From: Candidatus Eremiobacter antarcticus
GTDB lineage: Bacteria; Vulcanimicrobiota; Vulcanimicrobiia; Eremiobacterales; Eremiobacteraceae
Assembly (NCBI GenBank): GCA_003244105.1
Contig: QHBK01000019.1
Span: forward strand, 186,001 to 250,000
Direction: 5' to 3'
Length of the DNA: 64,000 nucleotides
Shown: positions 17,562-26,569 of the stretch, one piece after another
How positions within the stretch are numbered: the stretch's first letter is position 1
Layout: every line of letters starts with the position of its first letter
Program-made: the position numbers and the translations under genes
The notes under the pieces: model-generated
The model's input: the letters and a program-made list of their open reading frames with translations, nothing else
What the model was told of the DNA's origin: nothing
The model's database searches: none

Positions 17562-20018
17562 ATGGTGTTGAGGCTCATTCGATGTTGGTTGGCGATGATT
17601 GTGGTTTTCGTCGCGCTCACGCCCGCTGCCATGGCGGCCCCCTTCGGCGTGAACGTCACCAAACAAGCCCAGCCGTTGACCGTATCGCCTACCACTTTGA
17701 CGCTTTTTTCCAATGGCGCTACCGGCAGCTTCACCGTCTCCGAAACCGCCTACAGCGGAAACTTCACGATCACGAATCCTAACACGAGCGTCGCCACGGC
17801 CGCGCCAATGACAAGTGCCGGCCCTGGACCGAACACGATCACCGTCACGCCGCATGCAGCCGGCACGGTCACCTTGACCGTCGCCGACGATCATGGCGGC
17901 AGCCAGACGGTGAAGATCACTGTCACCGGACCGCTCACCGTCAGTCCCTCGAGCTTGACGCTGAACGCGAACGGCAGCAACGGCACCTTCACGGCGTCGG
18001 AATCAAATTACACGGGTCTCATCAGCGCGTCGAGTTCCAACACGGCCGTCGCCACGGTGACGCCTGCATCAGGAAGCGGACCGGGTCCGCTGACCTTCAC
18101 CGTGACTCCGCACGCGGCCGGCAGCGCGACCATCACCGTGACCGACAATCATGGCGGCAGCACGACGGTTTCCATCACCGTGTCGGGCGCCAGCCTCGTG
18201 TTGAGCAAATCAACGCTAGCCCTCAAGGCGAACGGCAGCACCGGCGATTTCAACGCGACTGAGTCAGGCTACACTGGGCCGCTTAGCGCCGTCAGTTCAA
18301 ACACGAGCGTTGCCACTGTGACGCCGGCATCTGGATCGGGCCCGGGCCCAGTGGTCTTCACGGTGCAGCCGCACGCCGCGGGCAGCGCTACCATCACCGT
18401 CACCGACAATCACGGCGGGAGCAAGACCGTTGTCGTGACCGTGACTGGACCGCTTACGCTGAGCCCATCGAGCCTGACGCTCAGCGCCAACGGCAGCAGC
18501 GGCACGTTCACAGCATCGGAGGCCAACTACACGGGGCCGATCAACGCGCTGAGTTCCAACACGAGCGTCGCCACTGTGACGCCTGCATCAGGCACAGGGC
18601 CAGGTCCGGTCACATTCACCGTTGCACCACATGCAACGGGCACCGCGAACATCACCGTGACGGATAATCAAGGCGGAAGTCAGACCGTTGCGATCACCGT
18701 GACCGGCGTGTTGACGCTGAGCAAAACGGCCATCTCGCTGAAGGCGAACGGCAGCAACGGCAGCTTCACCGCAACCGAAACCAACTATACAAACCTGTTA
18801 AGCGCGGCCAGCTCGAACACGAGCGTGGCGACCGTGACCCCTGCTTCGGGCAATGGCCCTGGGCCGCTGACCTTCACCGTCCAGCCGCATGCCGCGGGTA
18901 ACGCGATGATTACCGTGACCGACAACCACGGCGGCAGCAAAACGGTCGCGATCACCGTAACCGGTCCGCTGACGCTAAGTCCCACCAGCCTGCCGCTGAC
19001 TGCAAACGGCAGCAATGGCACGTTCGCCGCCTCTGAAGCCAACTACACGGGGTCGATCAACGCGCTGAGTTCCAACACGAGCGTCGCAACGGTCACGCCT
19101 GCATCCGGCACCGGCCCTGGTCCCGTGACGTTCACCGTGCAGCCGCATGCCGCGGGGAACGCGACCATCACCGTCACCGACAATCAAGGCGGAAGCCAAA
19201 CAGTCGCGATCGCAGTGACAGCAGCGCTCACGCTCAGCAAGACAACGCTCGCGCTCAAGGCGAACGGCAGCAGCGGCACCTTCACCGCAACCGAAACCGG
19301 CTATGCCGGTCTGCTCGCCGCGACTAGCTCGAGCACGAGCGTCGCGACGGTAACGCCCGCTTCGGGATCCGGGCCAGGGCCAGTGACGTTCACCGTGCAG
19401 CCGCATGCCAGCGGCAATGCAACCATCACGGTGACCGACAATCACGGCGGCAGCAAGACGGTTGCCATCACCGTGACAGGGCCGCTCAGCGTCACCACAT
19501 CAGCCATGTCGCATGCGCCCAACGGCGCCAGCGGCAGCTTCAACGCATCCGAATCGAATTACACCGGTGTCATCAGTGCCGTGAGCTCAAAGACGAGCGT
19601 GGCGACGGTGACACCCGCTTCCGGCAACGGGCCCGGGCCCTTGACGTTCACCGTACAGCCGCACGCGGCTGGCACGGCAACCATCACCGTGACCGACAAC
19701 CAGGGCGGAACCCAGACGGTGACTATCACCGTGGCCGCCACGAGCGGACTTACGGTCAGCACGTCAGCCTTGAAGATCAAGGCTGACGAGGGCACTGGCA
19801 CCTTCACCGCTTCAGAAACAGGCTACACCGGCCCGATCAGCGTGTCGATCTCGGACACGAGCGTCGCGACCGTTACGCCCTCCTCCGGCAACGGGCCCGG
19901 TCCCGTAACATTCACCGTCAACGCGAAGAAGAAGGGCACGGCCACGATCACGGTGACCGACAATCACGGCGGCAGCAAGATCGTGACGGTCACGGTCAAG
20001 GACAAAGACGAAGACTAA
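17562..20018 (+). CDS. Giant secreted Ig-repeat protein without pilin domain
   Basis: 818 residues: signal peptide (about 1-27, ending AMA), then nine Ig-like repeats of about 86 residues reaching almost to the end, and a short charged tail KDKDED. The repeats share the SVATVTPASG-GPGP-TFTV core with the 11.3-kb adhesin but are far more alike among themselves. Units 3, 5 and 7 are one type (LSK, LKANG, NHGGSKT). Units 4 and 6 are another (LSPSSL/LSPTSL, NQGGSQT), with 2 and 8 partly matching. There is no pilin-like end, no LPXTG and no obvious membrane anchor, so attachment is unclear. I chose ATG 17562 for its signal peptide and GGGAGCGG; the frame is open back to 17424. Confidence 0.78.
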   Translation: MVLRLIRCWLAMIVVFVALTPAAMAAPFGVNVTKQAQPLTVSPTTLTLFSNGATGSFTVSETAYSGNFTITNPNTSVATAAPMTSAGPGPNTITVTPHAAGTVTLTVADDHGGSQTVKITVTGPLTVSPSSLTLNANGSNGTFTASESNYTGLISASSSNTAVATVTPASGSGPGPLTFTVTPHAAGSATITVTDNHGGSTTVSITVSGASLVLSKSTLALKANGSTGDFNATESGYTGPLSAVSSNTSVATVTPASGSGPGPVVFTVQPHAAGSATITVTDNHGGSKTVVVTVTGPLTLSPSSLTLSANGSSGTFTASEANYTGPINALSSNTSVATVTPASGTGPGPVTFTVAPHATGTANITVTDNQGGSQTVAITVTGVLTLSKTAISLKANGSNGSFTATETNYTNLLSAASSNTSVATVTPASGNGPGPLTFTVQPHAAGNAMITVTDNHGGSKTVAITVTGPLTLSPTSLPLTANGSNGTFAASEANYTGSINALSSNTSVATVTPASGTGPGPVTFTVQPHAAGNATITVTDNQGGSQTVAIAVTAALTLSKTTLALKANGSSGTFTATETGYAGLLAATSSSTSVATVTPASGSGPGPVTFTVQPHASGNATITVTDNHGGSKTVAITVTGPLSVTTSAMSHAPNGASGSFNASESNYTGVISAVSSKTSVATVTPASGNGPGPLTFTVQPHAAGTATITVTDNQGGTQTVTITVAATSGLTVSTSALKIKADEGTGTFTASETGYTGPISVSISDTSVATVTPSSGNGPGPVTFTVNAKKKGTATITVTDNHGGSKIVTVTVKDKDED
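17676..20000 (+). repeat. Nine tandem Ig-domain repeats with two-unit periodicity
   Basis: In-frame tandem array, about 258 bp per unit. Odd and even units alternate in sequence type over units 3-8, giving a higher-order period of about 516 bp. This points to duplication of a two-domain block. Confidence 0.88.
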
Positions 20019-20022
20019 CCAC

Positions 20023-20229
20023 ATGCGCAATTATGTCGGCGTGAGCATGGCTTTAGGGGCGGCGATTGGCGCCGCCTTCGGATCGGCCAGCCATCACATG
20101 GGTGTTGACCTCGCTCTCGGCGTTGCCATAGGCGTCGCGATAGGCGCGGGCCTCAACTCTTCCAGGCCACACTCACCGCTCACCCCGCGGTCCTCCAAGA
20201 TCGATCTCGTCTCGCCTGAACAAGAATAA
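20023..20229 (+). CDS. Small glycine-zipper membrane protein
   Basis: 68 residues: MRNYVGVSMALGAAIGAAFG, then a second Gly/Ala helix around LALGVAIGVAIGAGL, then a polar C-terminal tail. The GxxxG-type spacing is typical of small glycine-zipper proteins found in many bacteria with no known function. ATG 20023 follows the Ig-repeat gene stop by four bases. No strong ribosome-binding site is seen, so translation may depend on the upstream gene. Confidence 0.6.
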   Translation: MRNYVGVSMALGAAIGAAFGSASHHMGVDLALGVAIGVAIGAGLNSSRPHSPLTPRSSKIDLVSPEQE

Positions 20230-20385
20230 CTGCCAGAGCTTTAGGGTCAAGGGACCGGCGCAGGCCGCCAGAAACCCGCGCACTCCATCCCAGCTCGGGT
20301 TGAAGGAGTCTGTATGCGTCACTACGTGAGCCTCAACAGGTAATCTCCGGTCAGCATACTTTCCGCCCTTGGCCATGCGCTCATC

Positions 20386-21476
20386 ATGGCGGCGGGCATG
20401 TTCTGGCAAGTCGGCTGGAGCCTCGTGCTCGGCTTTGCGATCTCGGGATTCATTCAAGCATTCGTCTCTAAGGAGCGCATGCGCCGGCAACTGGGGGCGA
20501 GCGGACTGCGTGAGGTTGCCTTAGCCACCGCGTTGGGCGCCGCCAGCTCGAGCTGCTCGTATGCGGCGGCCGCCGTCAGCAAGAGCCTGTTCAAAAAAGG
20601 CGCCGGGCTGATCCCTTCGCTGGCCTTTCTGTTCGCATCCACCAACCTCGTGGTGGAGCTAGGCATCATCATCTACCTGCTCATGGGCTGGCAGTTCACG
20701 GTGGCAGAGTGGGTGGGCGGAATCGTGCTGATCGCCGTGATGTCGCTGTTGGTGAAGTTCACCTACCCTGCGCGTCTCGTCGAGGAGGCGCGGGGCGCAC
20801 GCCGAGACGGCCGAGGCTGGGCGCGAGCACGGCGATATGACGGTCGAAAGTGCGACCTTCGCAGAAAAGCTGCGCAACCCGCAAGCGCGCATCTTGGTGG
20901 CGGAAAACTTTGTGATGGATTTTCGATGCTGTGGAAGGACCTGCTGGCCGGATTCCTCATCGCAGGTGCGCTGGCGGTGCTCGTGCCTTACGGGGTTTGG
21001 CAAGCGTTGTTCCTGAACGGCGCGCCGGCATTTTTGCAAGTGCCGCTGAACGCGGTCGTGGTCCGCTCATCGCGATCGTGTCCTTCGTCTGTTCAATCGG
21101 GAACGTGCCGCTGGCGGCTGTGCTGTGGGCGTCGGGCATCAGCTTCGGAGGGGTGCTTGCGTTCCTATACGCAGACCTGATCGTGCTGCCGCTGCTCGAC
21201 ATCTACCGCCGGTACTACGGCTGGCGTATGGCGCTGTACATCGGCCTCATTTTCTTCGTCACGATGGTCTTGAGCGGCATACTTATGGACCTTGTTTTCA
21301 GCGCTTTGCATCTCGTGCCCGCAGCCAGCCCTCATCTAGCATCCGATGTCGACACGTTCAAGATAAACTACACCTTTTGGTTGAACGTGCTGCTCGGCGG
21401 CTTGGCCGCGTATTTGTTTTTGGTGAACGCGAAGCATCCGATGCACGAGAGCCACTGCGGTCATCACGCCGCGTAA
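20386..21476 (+). pseudogene. Permease of the ArsP/DUF318 type, frame broken at three homopolymers
   Basis: Predicted metal or metalloid efflux permease. Conserved pieces are MAAGMFWQVGW, the SSCSYAAAAVSKSLFKKGA motif, FVMD-FSMLWKDLLAGFLIAG, GPLIAIVSFVCSIGNVPLAA, and SFGGVLAFLYADLIVLPLL followed by YYGWRMALYI. They fall in different frames. GGGG at 20792-20795 looks one G too long, TTTT at 20920-20923 one T too short, and GG at 21060-21061 one G too short. Between the first two, the correct frame reads HAETAEAGREHGDMTVE and EKLRNPQARILVAENFVMD. An in-frame nine-codon ORF (20314-20343) with a good ribosome-binding site precedes the gene and may be its original start. Either a decayed gene or base-calling errors. 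Confidence 0.8.
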
Positions 21477-21560
21477 AGTAAATCATATTGGACCGTTGTG
21501 CGGACTATGTCTGTGTCGGCCGATACTATAATAAGACCCTTTCATCTGTAAGGAGAAAGC

Positions 21561-21716
21561 ATGCCAGCAAAAAGAAAACGCAAAGCAGGCCCCGTAAAGT
21601 CCGTCGGTCGTAAGGTCGCGAAAGCTGCCAAGAAGACCGGCGCGGCAATGAAAAGAGTCGTGACGCGCAAGGGGAAGCCCGGTCCCAAAAAAGGCAGCCG
21701 CCGCAAGAGCAAGTGA
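21561..21716 (+). CDS. Small lysine-rich histone-H1-like protein (51 residues)
   Basis: Starts MPAKRKRKAGPVKSVGRK, continues with KVAKAAKKTG, and ends KKGSRRKSK. About 41 percent is Lys or Arg, with Ala, Gly and Pro making up most of the rest, as in histone-H1-like C-terminal tails and small DNA-compacting proteins. ATG 21561 has a strong AAGGAG at 21550-21555, and a perfect TATAAT lies at 21527-21532, so the gene should be well expressed alone. DNA or RNA binding is inferred from composition only. A ribosome-associated role is the main alternative. Confidence 0.72.
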   Translation: MPAKRKRKAGPVKSVGRKVAKAAKKTGAAMKRVVTRKGKPGPKKGSRRKSK

Positions 21717-21850
21717 TCAAGCAAGCGTTAACTGGATAGGGAGTTTCCCAGCTTATCTTCAGGAACGGGTACTAGACTGACAGGGTGGCGGGAAGCAAAG
21801 CTGCCGCCACACCAACTCCTCCCAACCAACGCAAGCACATCGCCCTCAAA

Positions 21851-21880
21851 GAGCCCACTCCCGTGGGCTCTTGCATTTTT
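21851..21880. terminator. Intrinsic terminator hairpin
   Basis: GAGCCCAC-TCCC-GTGGGCTC (21851-21870), followed on the plus strand by TTGCATTTTT. It sits between convergent genes: the histone-like gene on the plus strand and the hypothetical on the minus strand. On the minus strand the tail is TTTGAGG, so it may serve both. Confidence 0.75.
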
Positions 21881-21881
21881 G

Positions 21882-22569
21882 TCAGTCCGCGTACTCGTCG
21901 GATCCCAGAACCCAGATGAAGGATTGGATGTCGATCAGATCCCCTTGGCTTCAGGTCGCGTACATCTCGGCGCACGACCGCGGCAAATTGCAGAAGACTC
22001 GCATACGTCTCCCACGATGGTCGCGAATGATACTCGAAGGGAAAACCGTACTCGCGGGCAGCGGTGCGCGTGGTGTTGGGCTTGAGGAAGATGTGCTTGT
22101 CAGGCTGAGCGATGAACCCGAAGACTGTGACGACGGGCCACGTGAGCACCCTGGTCTGTTTGCGCGGCAGCCTGCCGACGACGGCGCACCAGCGCTCGAA
22201 TCTTTGCTGGTCGTTGCCGGCGCCGTGTAAGAGATCGAATAGGCCCGCTGCAAAATCGCGTGCCCCTGCTTTGGACTTCACAGCATCGCGCAGCGCCATC
22301 TTCTCGAACGAGAAAAGCAAGTTCGTGCGCGATTCTATCCGGACGGCGGCAGCGGCGATCTCGGCAGCTTTGTCATTGCGGAACAGGGCAGCAAACTGCG
22401 CGCGGCCAAGCGCCTCGCGCCACGCCTGGTGAGCTTCCCACTTGTAACCTCGCTCCCAATCGAGATATGTCTCGTCGCGGAAACCCCTCGGAAAGAGGCG
22501 CAAGAATTTTCGGCGACATCGCCACGCGCCCGCCCTGTCGGCCGTCAAAGCGCGTACTGATCGCTCCAT
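21882..22569 (-). pseudogene. Conserved hypothetical protein (SRTNLLFSFEKMALRDAV family), one frameshift near the end
   Basis: Resembles a widespread uncharacterised family of about 225 residues; I know no function. Family-like segments are SRTNLLFSFEKMALRDAVK, RQTRVLTWPVVTVFGFIAQP, then HIFLKPNTTR and RPSWETYASLL. After LKPRG the open frame runs on into unrelated sequence to 21772. Skipping one base of the CCCC run at 21941-21944 restores the expected ending LIDIQSFIWVLGSDEYAD, with TGA at 21882-21884. A single extra G (coding strand) therefore explains the break. A terminator follows. Confidence 0.72.
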
Positions 22570-22687
22570 GGTCCTAAATTATTTTGACTATGCAGAACTG
22601 AACCATGTAACGGTAGGATTTCGCCGCTAAAGAAGCAAGCCAGGGCCATCGAGCGATTCGGCCTCTTTAGCCGACGTCGCGTCACCT

Positions 22688-22815
22688 ACGCCGAGTCGAC
22701 GGCTACGAGAAAGAGCCGCGAGCGGGGGATACCAGGGCAACTCCGGGGTGAATCTGCGAGCGTTCGCAGAGGCGCTATCTTTCGGCGCTAACCCGTCAAC
22801 TAACCCCGTAGGCAT
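22688..22815 (+). promoter_or_regulatory. c-di-AMP riboswitch (ydaO-yuaA class), copy 2
   Basis: Same block order as copy 1: GCCGAGTC at 22690-22697, GCGAGCGGGGGATACCA, GGGGTGAATC, a CTGCGA/TCGCAG hairpin, GCGCTATCTTTCGGCGC, and CCGTCAACTAACCCCGTAGGC ending near 22813. The two copies are nearly identical in the binding core and differ in the hairpins, mostly with pairing kept. A TTGACT (22584-22589) could be the -35 box. It precedes a phosphoesterase lipoprotein by about 17 bases, with no terminator between. That is not a commonly described c-di-AMP target. Confidence 0.93.
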
Positions 22816-22832
22816 TGAAGAAAGAGGAAATG

Positions 22833-24113
22833 ATGCAAACGCTTTCAGCGCGGTTTCCGCGCGCCCTGTTCCTATTCTTGGTGCTCCTCGGTTCTTTCGC
22901 CATATCGCTGACCGGCTGCGGCAGCAAAGGCGCCCTCACGCCGCCCGTACCTGAGGGGGGCCGGCCGAACGCAGGCGTCACGCGGGGCCGCCAGTGCGTC
23001 GGCAACTGCGGCACGTCTGCGCCATCGGCGCTAGCCTCTGGTGTTGTAACCGAAACAGGCACTGTCTTCGCCCTGAACATCTATGGCGCGGATACCCCAA
23101 TGTTCGTCGTGCATTCCGGTTCACCGTACGAGATCATCGGTGTCTATGGTTCCGCCACTGAGCCATTCCTTGCCGGCCAAGAAGTCGTGGTGACCGGTAC
23201 TTATCAGCGAAGCGTCACGGGCAATCAATGGATCGACGCGTCGACTGTTACACTCGCAAATGGTTCGCCCGTGCCATCGCCCGTACCGAGCGGCAATCCA
23301 ACGCCATTGCCGACGCCGACGGGCGCTCCCACTCCCACACCGATCCCCACGCCCACCGGCTTTTCTGCGATCGAGCACGTCGAGCTCGTCATGATGGAGA
23401 ACACCGGTTACGACAAGGTCGTGGGCAACAGCTCTTCCATGCCCTACATCAACAACGTCCTCATACCGCAAGGCAAGCTCTTCACCAACAGCTACGCGCT
23501 CGATCATCCGTCGCTGCCGAATTACCTCGCTCTCTATGCGGGCAGTGAGCTCGGCACGAGCGGCACTGACACCTGTCCGCTTTCACTGTCTGGAGCGACG
23601 CTGGGCAGTGAACTATCGGCCGCAGGTTTGACCTTCATCGGCTACGCGGAAGACATGCCCGGCGCAGGATCCACCGCGTGCACGGCAGCTGACGGCGCGT
23701 ACCAAGGACATCACTCGCCGTGGATCTACTTCCCCGGTCAAGCGGGCTTCGGGCAGCCGTACGACGGGTTCCCCGGCTCCATGCCCGACGTCGCCTTCAT
23801 CGTGCCCAACGATTGCCACAATATGCACGACTCATGCGGCGGCAATAACTGGCGCAACGGCGATACCTACTTGAGCCAACAGCTCCCGCCCATCATCGCC
23901 TGGAACGCGACTCACAACGGCCTGCTGATCGTCACATGGGATGAAAGCTCGTACTCGACGTTGCCACCGAACCACATAGCCACGATCATGGTCGGGCCGA
24001 TGGTCGCCAGGGGTTCATCGTCCCAGCAGATCAACCACTACGACATCCTGCGCACGATCACCGATGCCTTCGGCCTCACCCCCCTGAACGGCGCCAGCGG
24101 CATAACTCCCTAG
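22833..24113 (+). CDS. Lipoprotein with OB-like domain and PF04185-type phosphoesterase domain
   Basis: A lipoprotein signal ends in the lipobox LTGC (about residues 23-26). A small domain at about 65-145 (TETGTVFALNIYGADTP, then VVVTGTY) recurs in the lipoprotein at 28303-29661. A Pro/Thr linker (PTPTPIPTPTG) leads to a phosphoesterase (acid phosphatase/phospholipase C-like) domain from about 170. It shows VELVMMENTGYDKVVG, HPSLPNYLALYAG, FIVPNDCHNMHDSC and VTWDES, the metal/nucleophile landmarks of PF04185. The ATG is 22830 or 22833, after AAAGAGG directly behind the c-di-AMP aptamer, so expression is expected to follow c-di-AMP. The substrate is unknown. Confidence 0.87.
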   Translation: MQTLSARFPRALFLFLVLLGSFAISLTGCGSKGALTPPVPEGGRPNAGVTRGRQCVGNCGTSAPSALASGVVTETGTVFALNIYGADTPMFVVHSGSPYEIIGVYGSATEPFLAGQEVVVTGTYQRSVTGNQWIDASTVTLANGSPVPSPVPSGNPTPLPTPTGAPTPTPIPTPTGFSAIEHVELVMMENTGYDKVVGNSSSMPYINNVLIPQGKLFTNSYALDHPSLPNYLALYAGSELGTSGTDTCPLSLSGATLGSELSAAGLTFIGYAEDMPGAGSTACTAADGAYQGHHSPWIYFPGQAGFGQPYDGFPGSMPDVAFIVPNDCHNMHDSCGGNNWRNGDTYLSQQLPPIIAWNATHNGLLIVTWDESSYSTLPPNHIATIMVGPMVARGSSSQQINHYDILRTITDAFGLTPLNGASGITP

Positions 24114-24127
24114 ACCCCTGCACCGCC

Positions 24128-24153
24128 AGGCCTCCCCTCCCCCCGGGAGGCCT
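24128..24153 (+). terminator. Hairpin terminator after the phosphoesterase gene
   Basis: AGGCCTCCC and GGGAGGCCT form a nine-pair stem with a C-rich loop 14 bases after the stop. The tail CGTTCTG is T-poor, so termination efficiency is uncertain. Confidence 0.55.
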
Positions 24154-24293
24154 CGTTCTGCCTCAGATGTCGCAGCCCCAAAGACGGCCACGGCGGGGGC
24201 GGGTTTGGACTTTTCGGGCTAGGGAACGAACCTAGAAGTTATTCCGACTTCCTGACCGGCGACTGCGCCGCTTGATGATGGGGTTATTTCGAC

Positions 24294-25442
24294 GTGGCTT
24301 CCAGAGGTGCGGCTCTGCGGGATGTTCTCTGTTTTTCCCATCTGCGCTGGGATTTCGTCTACCAGCGGCCGCAACACTTGCTGACACGGTGCGCGCGCCA
24401 CTACCGCGTATTCTACATTGAAGAACCTTTTTTCGGCGACAATCTGTCAGTGCAGTTGCGGCTCGACCGCAAGAGCTCTTCGCTGGCGGTTGTCACCCCG
24501 CTCCTGCCGCGTGCGCTGGAAGGGGCGGATAACCAAAGTGTCCTGCGCGTGCTGCTCGGCGAGTGCACCGAACGCTTTGAGATAAGCAGCTACGCTCTGT
24601 GGTTTTACACGCCCATGGCATTGCCGATGAGCCGGCAGCTGACGCCGCAACTGTGCGTGTATGACTGCATGGACGAATTGTCGATGTTCAAGGGTGCTCC
24701 GACACAGCTCGATGCTCTCGAAGCAGAACTGTTCGAGCGAGCGGATCTGGTGTTCACGGGCGGTTCGAGCCTCTACGAACGCAAACGACGCCGCCATCCA
24801 CGTGTCCATTTGTTCCCAAGCGCCGTTGATGCCGCGCATTTTCAATACCGCGGCGACACGATGGCAGATCCAGCGGATCAACGTGCGCTGCCGCGGCCGC
24901 GTTTCGGATTCTATGGCGTGCTGGACGAGCGGCTCGACGTCGATTTGGTCCGCGCCGTCGCCAAGGCGAAGCCCGAGTGGCAATTCATTTTCCTTGGGCC
25001 GATTGTGAAGATCGATCCGGCCGCATTGCCGCACAGCGCCAATATTCATTACCTTGGACAGAAACCGTACGACGAGCTGCCTGACTATTTGGCCCATTGG
25101 GATGTCGCGATATTGCCGTTTGCGATGAACGACGCGACCCGTTTCATCAGCCCCACGAAGACGCTTGAATATCTTGCTGCCGGGAAGCCCGTGATCTCAA
25201 CACCTTTGTCCGACCTCGTCGAGCCTTTCGGTCGCCGAGGATGGGTGGAAATCGTCGCTGACGCGGGGAGCTTCATAGCCTCCGCTGAGCGCATGTTGCG
25301 CCGAGCGGGCGATCGCGCGCCGGCGGAGGACGTGCGGCGGTTCCTCGCGAGCATGAGCTGGGATCGCACCTGGCAGCGCATGCACGAACTGATGCAAGGC
25401 CACGGCGCGTGCAGGGTGGACGCTTTGGCGGCAGCGCGTTGA
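24294..25442 (+). CDS. GT-B fold glycosyltransferase
   Basis: 382 residues. N-terminal HLRWDFVYQRPQHLL is typical of the glycosyltransferases found beside UDP-galactopyranose mutase. The C-terminal donor-binding half has FGFYGVLDERLD, then IHYLGQKPYDELPDYLAHWDV, and KTLEYLAAGKPVISTPLSD, the E-x7-E-like nucleotide-sugar site of family GT4/GT1-like enzymes. No transmembrane segment is seen. The start is GTG 24294. The glf gene follows after two bases, pointing to galactofuranose-containing glycans; the transferred sugar itself is not determined. Confidence 0.85.
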   Translation: MASRGAALRDVLCFSHLRWDFVYQRPQHLLTRCARHYRVFYIEEPFFGDNLSVQLRLDRKSSSLAVVTPLLPRALEGADNQSVLRVLLGECTERFEISSYALWFYTPMALPMSRQLTPQLCVYDCMDELSMFKGAPTQLDALEAELFERADLVFTGGSSLYERKRRRHPRVHLFPSAVDAAHFQYRGDTMADPADQRALPRPRFGFYGVLDERLDVDLVRAVAKAKPEWQFIFLGPIVKIDPAALPHSANIHYLGQKPYDELPDYLAHWDVAILPFAMNDATRFISPTKTLEYLAAGKPVISTPLSDLVEPFGRRGWVEIVADAGSFIASAERMLRRAGDRAPAEDVRRFLASMSWDRTWQRMHELMQGHGACRVDALAAAR

Positions 25443-25444
25443 AA

Positions 25445-26569
25445 ATGCGGCCGGCATTTCACTACGATTACGTGATCGTTGGGGCGGGGTTCGCCGGCAG
25501 CGTGCTGGCCGAGCGGCTGGCGGTCGATGGCGGCCAGCGTGTGCTTCTCATCGATAGACGGTCGCACATCGGCGGCAACGCATACGACATGCACAACTCG
25601 GCTGGCGTCTTGGTCCACCGATATGGGCCGCACATCTTTCACACCAACTCAGACGAGGTCTTCGCCTACCTCTCGCGGTTCACGCGTTGGCGACCGTATG
25701 AGCACCGTGTCCTCACTCACGTCGACGGTAAGCTCTTGCCGATGCCGATCAACCTCGACACGATCAACCGCCTGTACGATCTTGACCTGACGAGCGCGCA
25801 GCTCGAGCGGTTCTTTGAGGCCCGCGCCGAGCCGGTTGCGGCGATCCGCACCTCCGAGGATGTTATCGTGTCACGCATCGGCCGAGAGCTGTATGAGAAA
25901 TTCTTCCGCAACTACACGCGCAAACAATGGGGACTGGATCCTCGCCGCCTGGACGCGTCCGTGACTTCGCGTTTGCCGATTCGAACCAACCGGGACGACC
26001 GCTATTTCACTGACGTGCATCAGGCCATGCCGTTGCTCGGCTACACCCGCATGTTCGAAAACATGTTGGACCATCCGGGCATCACCGTATCACTGCAGAC
26101 CGACTTCATAGACGTCAGCTCGGCCGTGCGTTATCAGAGCCTCATCTACACCGGGCCGATCGATGAGTACTTCGATCATCGCTACGGCAAGCTGCCGTAT
26201 CGATCGTTGCGCTTCGAACACGTCACGCTGGAGCAGCCGTGGTTCCAGGACGTCGCTGTGGTGAATTTCCCGAATGAGCATCGCTTCACGCGCATCACCG
26301 AGTACAAGCATTTGACGGGTCAGCAACATCGCAAGACGAGCATTTCCTACGAGTTCGCGCAATCCGAGGGTGACCCGTACTACCCGGTGCCGCAGCCGGA
26401 AAATGCAAGCTTGTACAAGCGATACAAGCTCCTGGCCGAAGGATATTCCAACGTCCATTTCGTCGGACGGCTTGGGACGTACAAGTATTACAACATGGAC
26501 CAGGTCGTCGGCCAAGCGCTCACGACCTACGCGAAGATCAACGGCGCACAGTCATGGATTCCCGCTTAG
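25445..26569 (+). CDS. glf: UDP-galactopyranose mutase
   Basis: Converts UDP-galactopyranose to UDP-galactofuranose using reduced FAD. 374 residues. The FAD-binding DYVIVGAGFAGSVLAERL starts at residue 7. Then come IGGNAYD, RYGPHIFHTNSDEV, the active-site block RNYTRKQWGLDP, TGPIDEYFD, and C-terminal FVGRLGTYKYYNMDQV, all expected for Glf. ATG 25445 lies two bases after the glycosyltransferase stop. The downstream GH1 gene starts inside its last 16 bases. It is the second gene of a three-gene sugar cluster. Confidence 0.96.
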   Translation: MRPAFHYDYVIVGAGFAGSVLAERLAVDGGQRVLLIDRRSHIGGNAYDMHNSAGVLVHRYGPHIFHTNSDEVFAYLSRFTRWRPYEHRVLTHVDGKLLPMPINLDTINRLYDLDLTSAQLERFFEARAEPVAAIRTSEDVIVSRIGRELYEKFFRNYTRKQWGLDPRRLDASVTSRLPIRTNRDDRYFTDVHQAMPLLGYTRMFENMLDHPGITVSLQTDFIDVSSAVRYQSLIYTGPIDEYFDHRYGKLPYRSLRFEHVTLEQPWFQDVAVVNFPNEHRFTRITEYKHLTGQQHRKTSISYEFAQSEGDPYYPVPQPENASLYKRYKLLAEGYSNVHFVGRLGTYKYYNMDQVVGQALTTYAKINGAQSWIPA

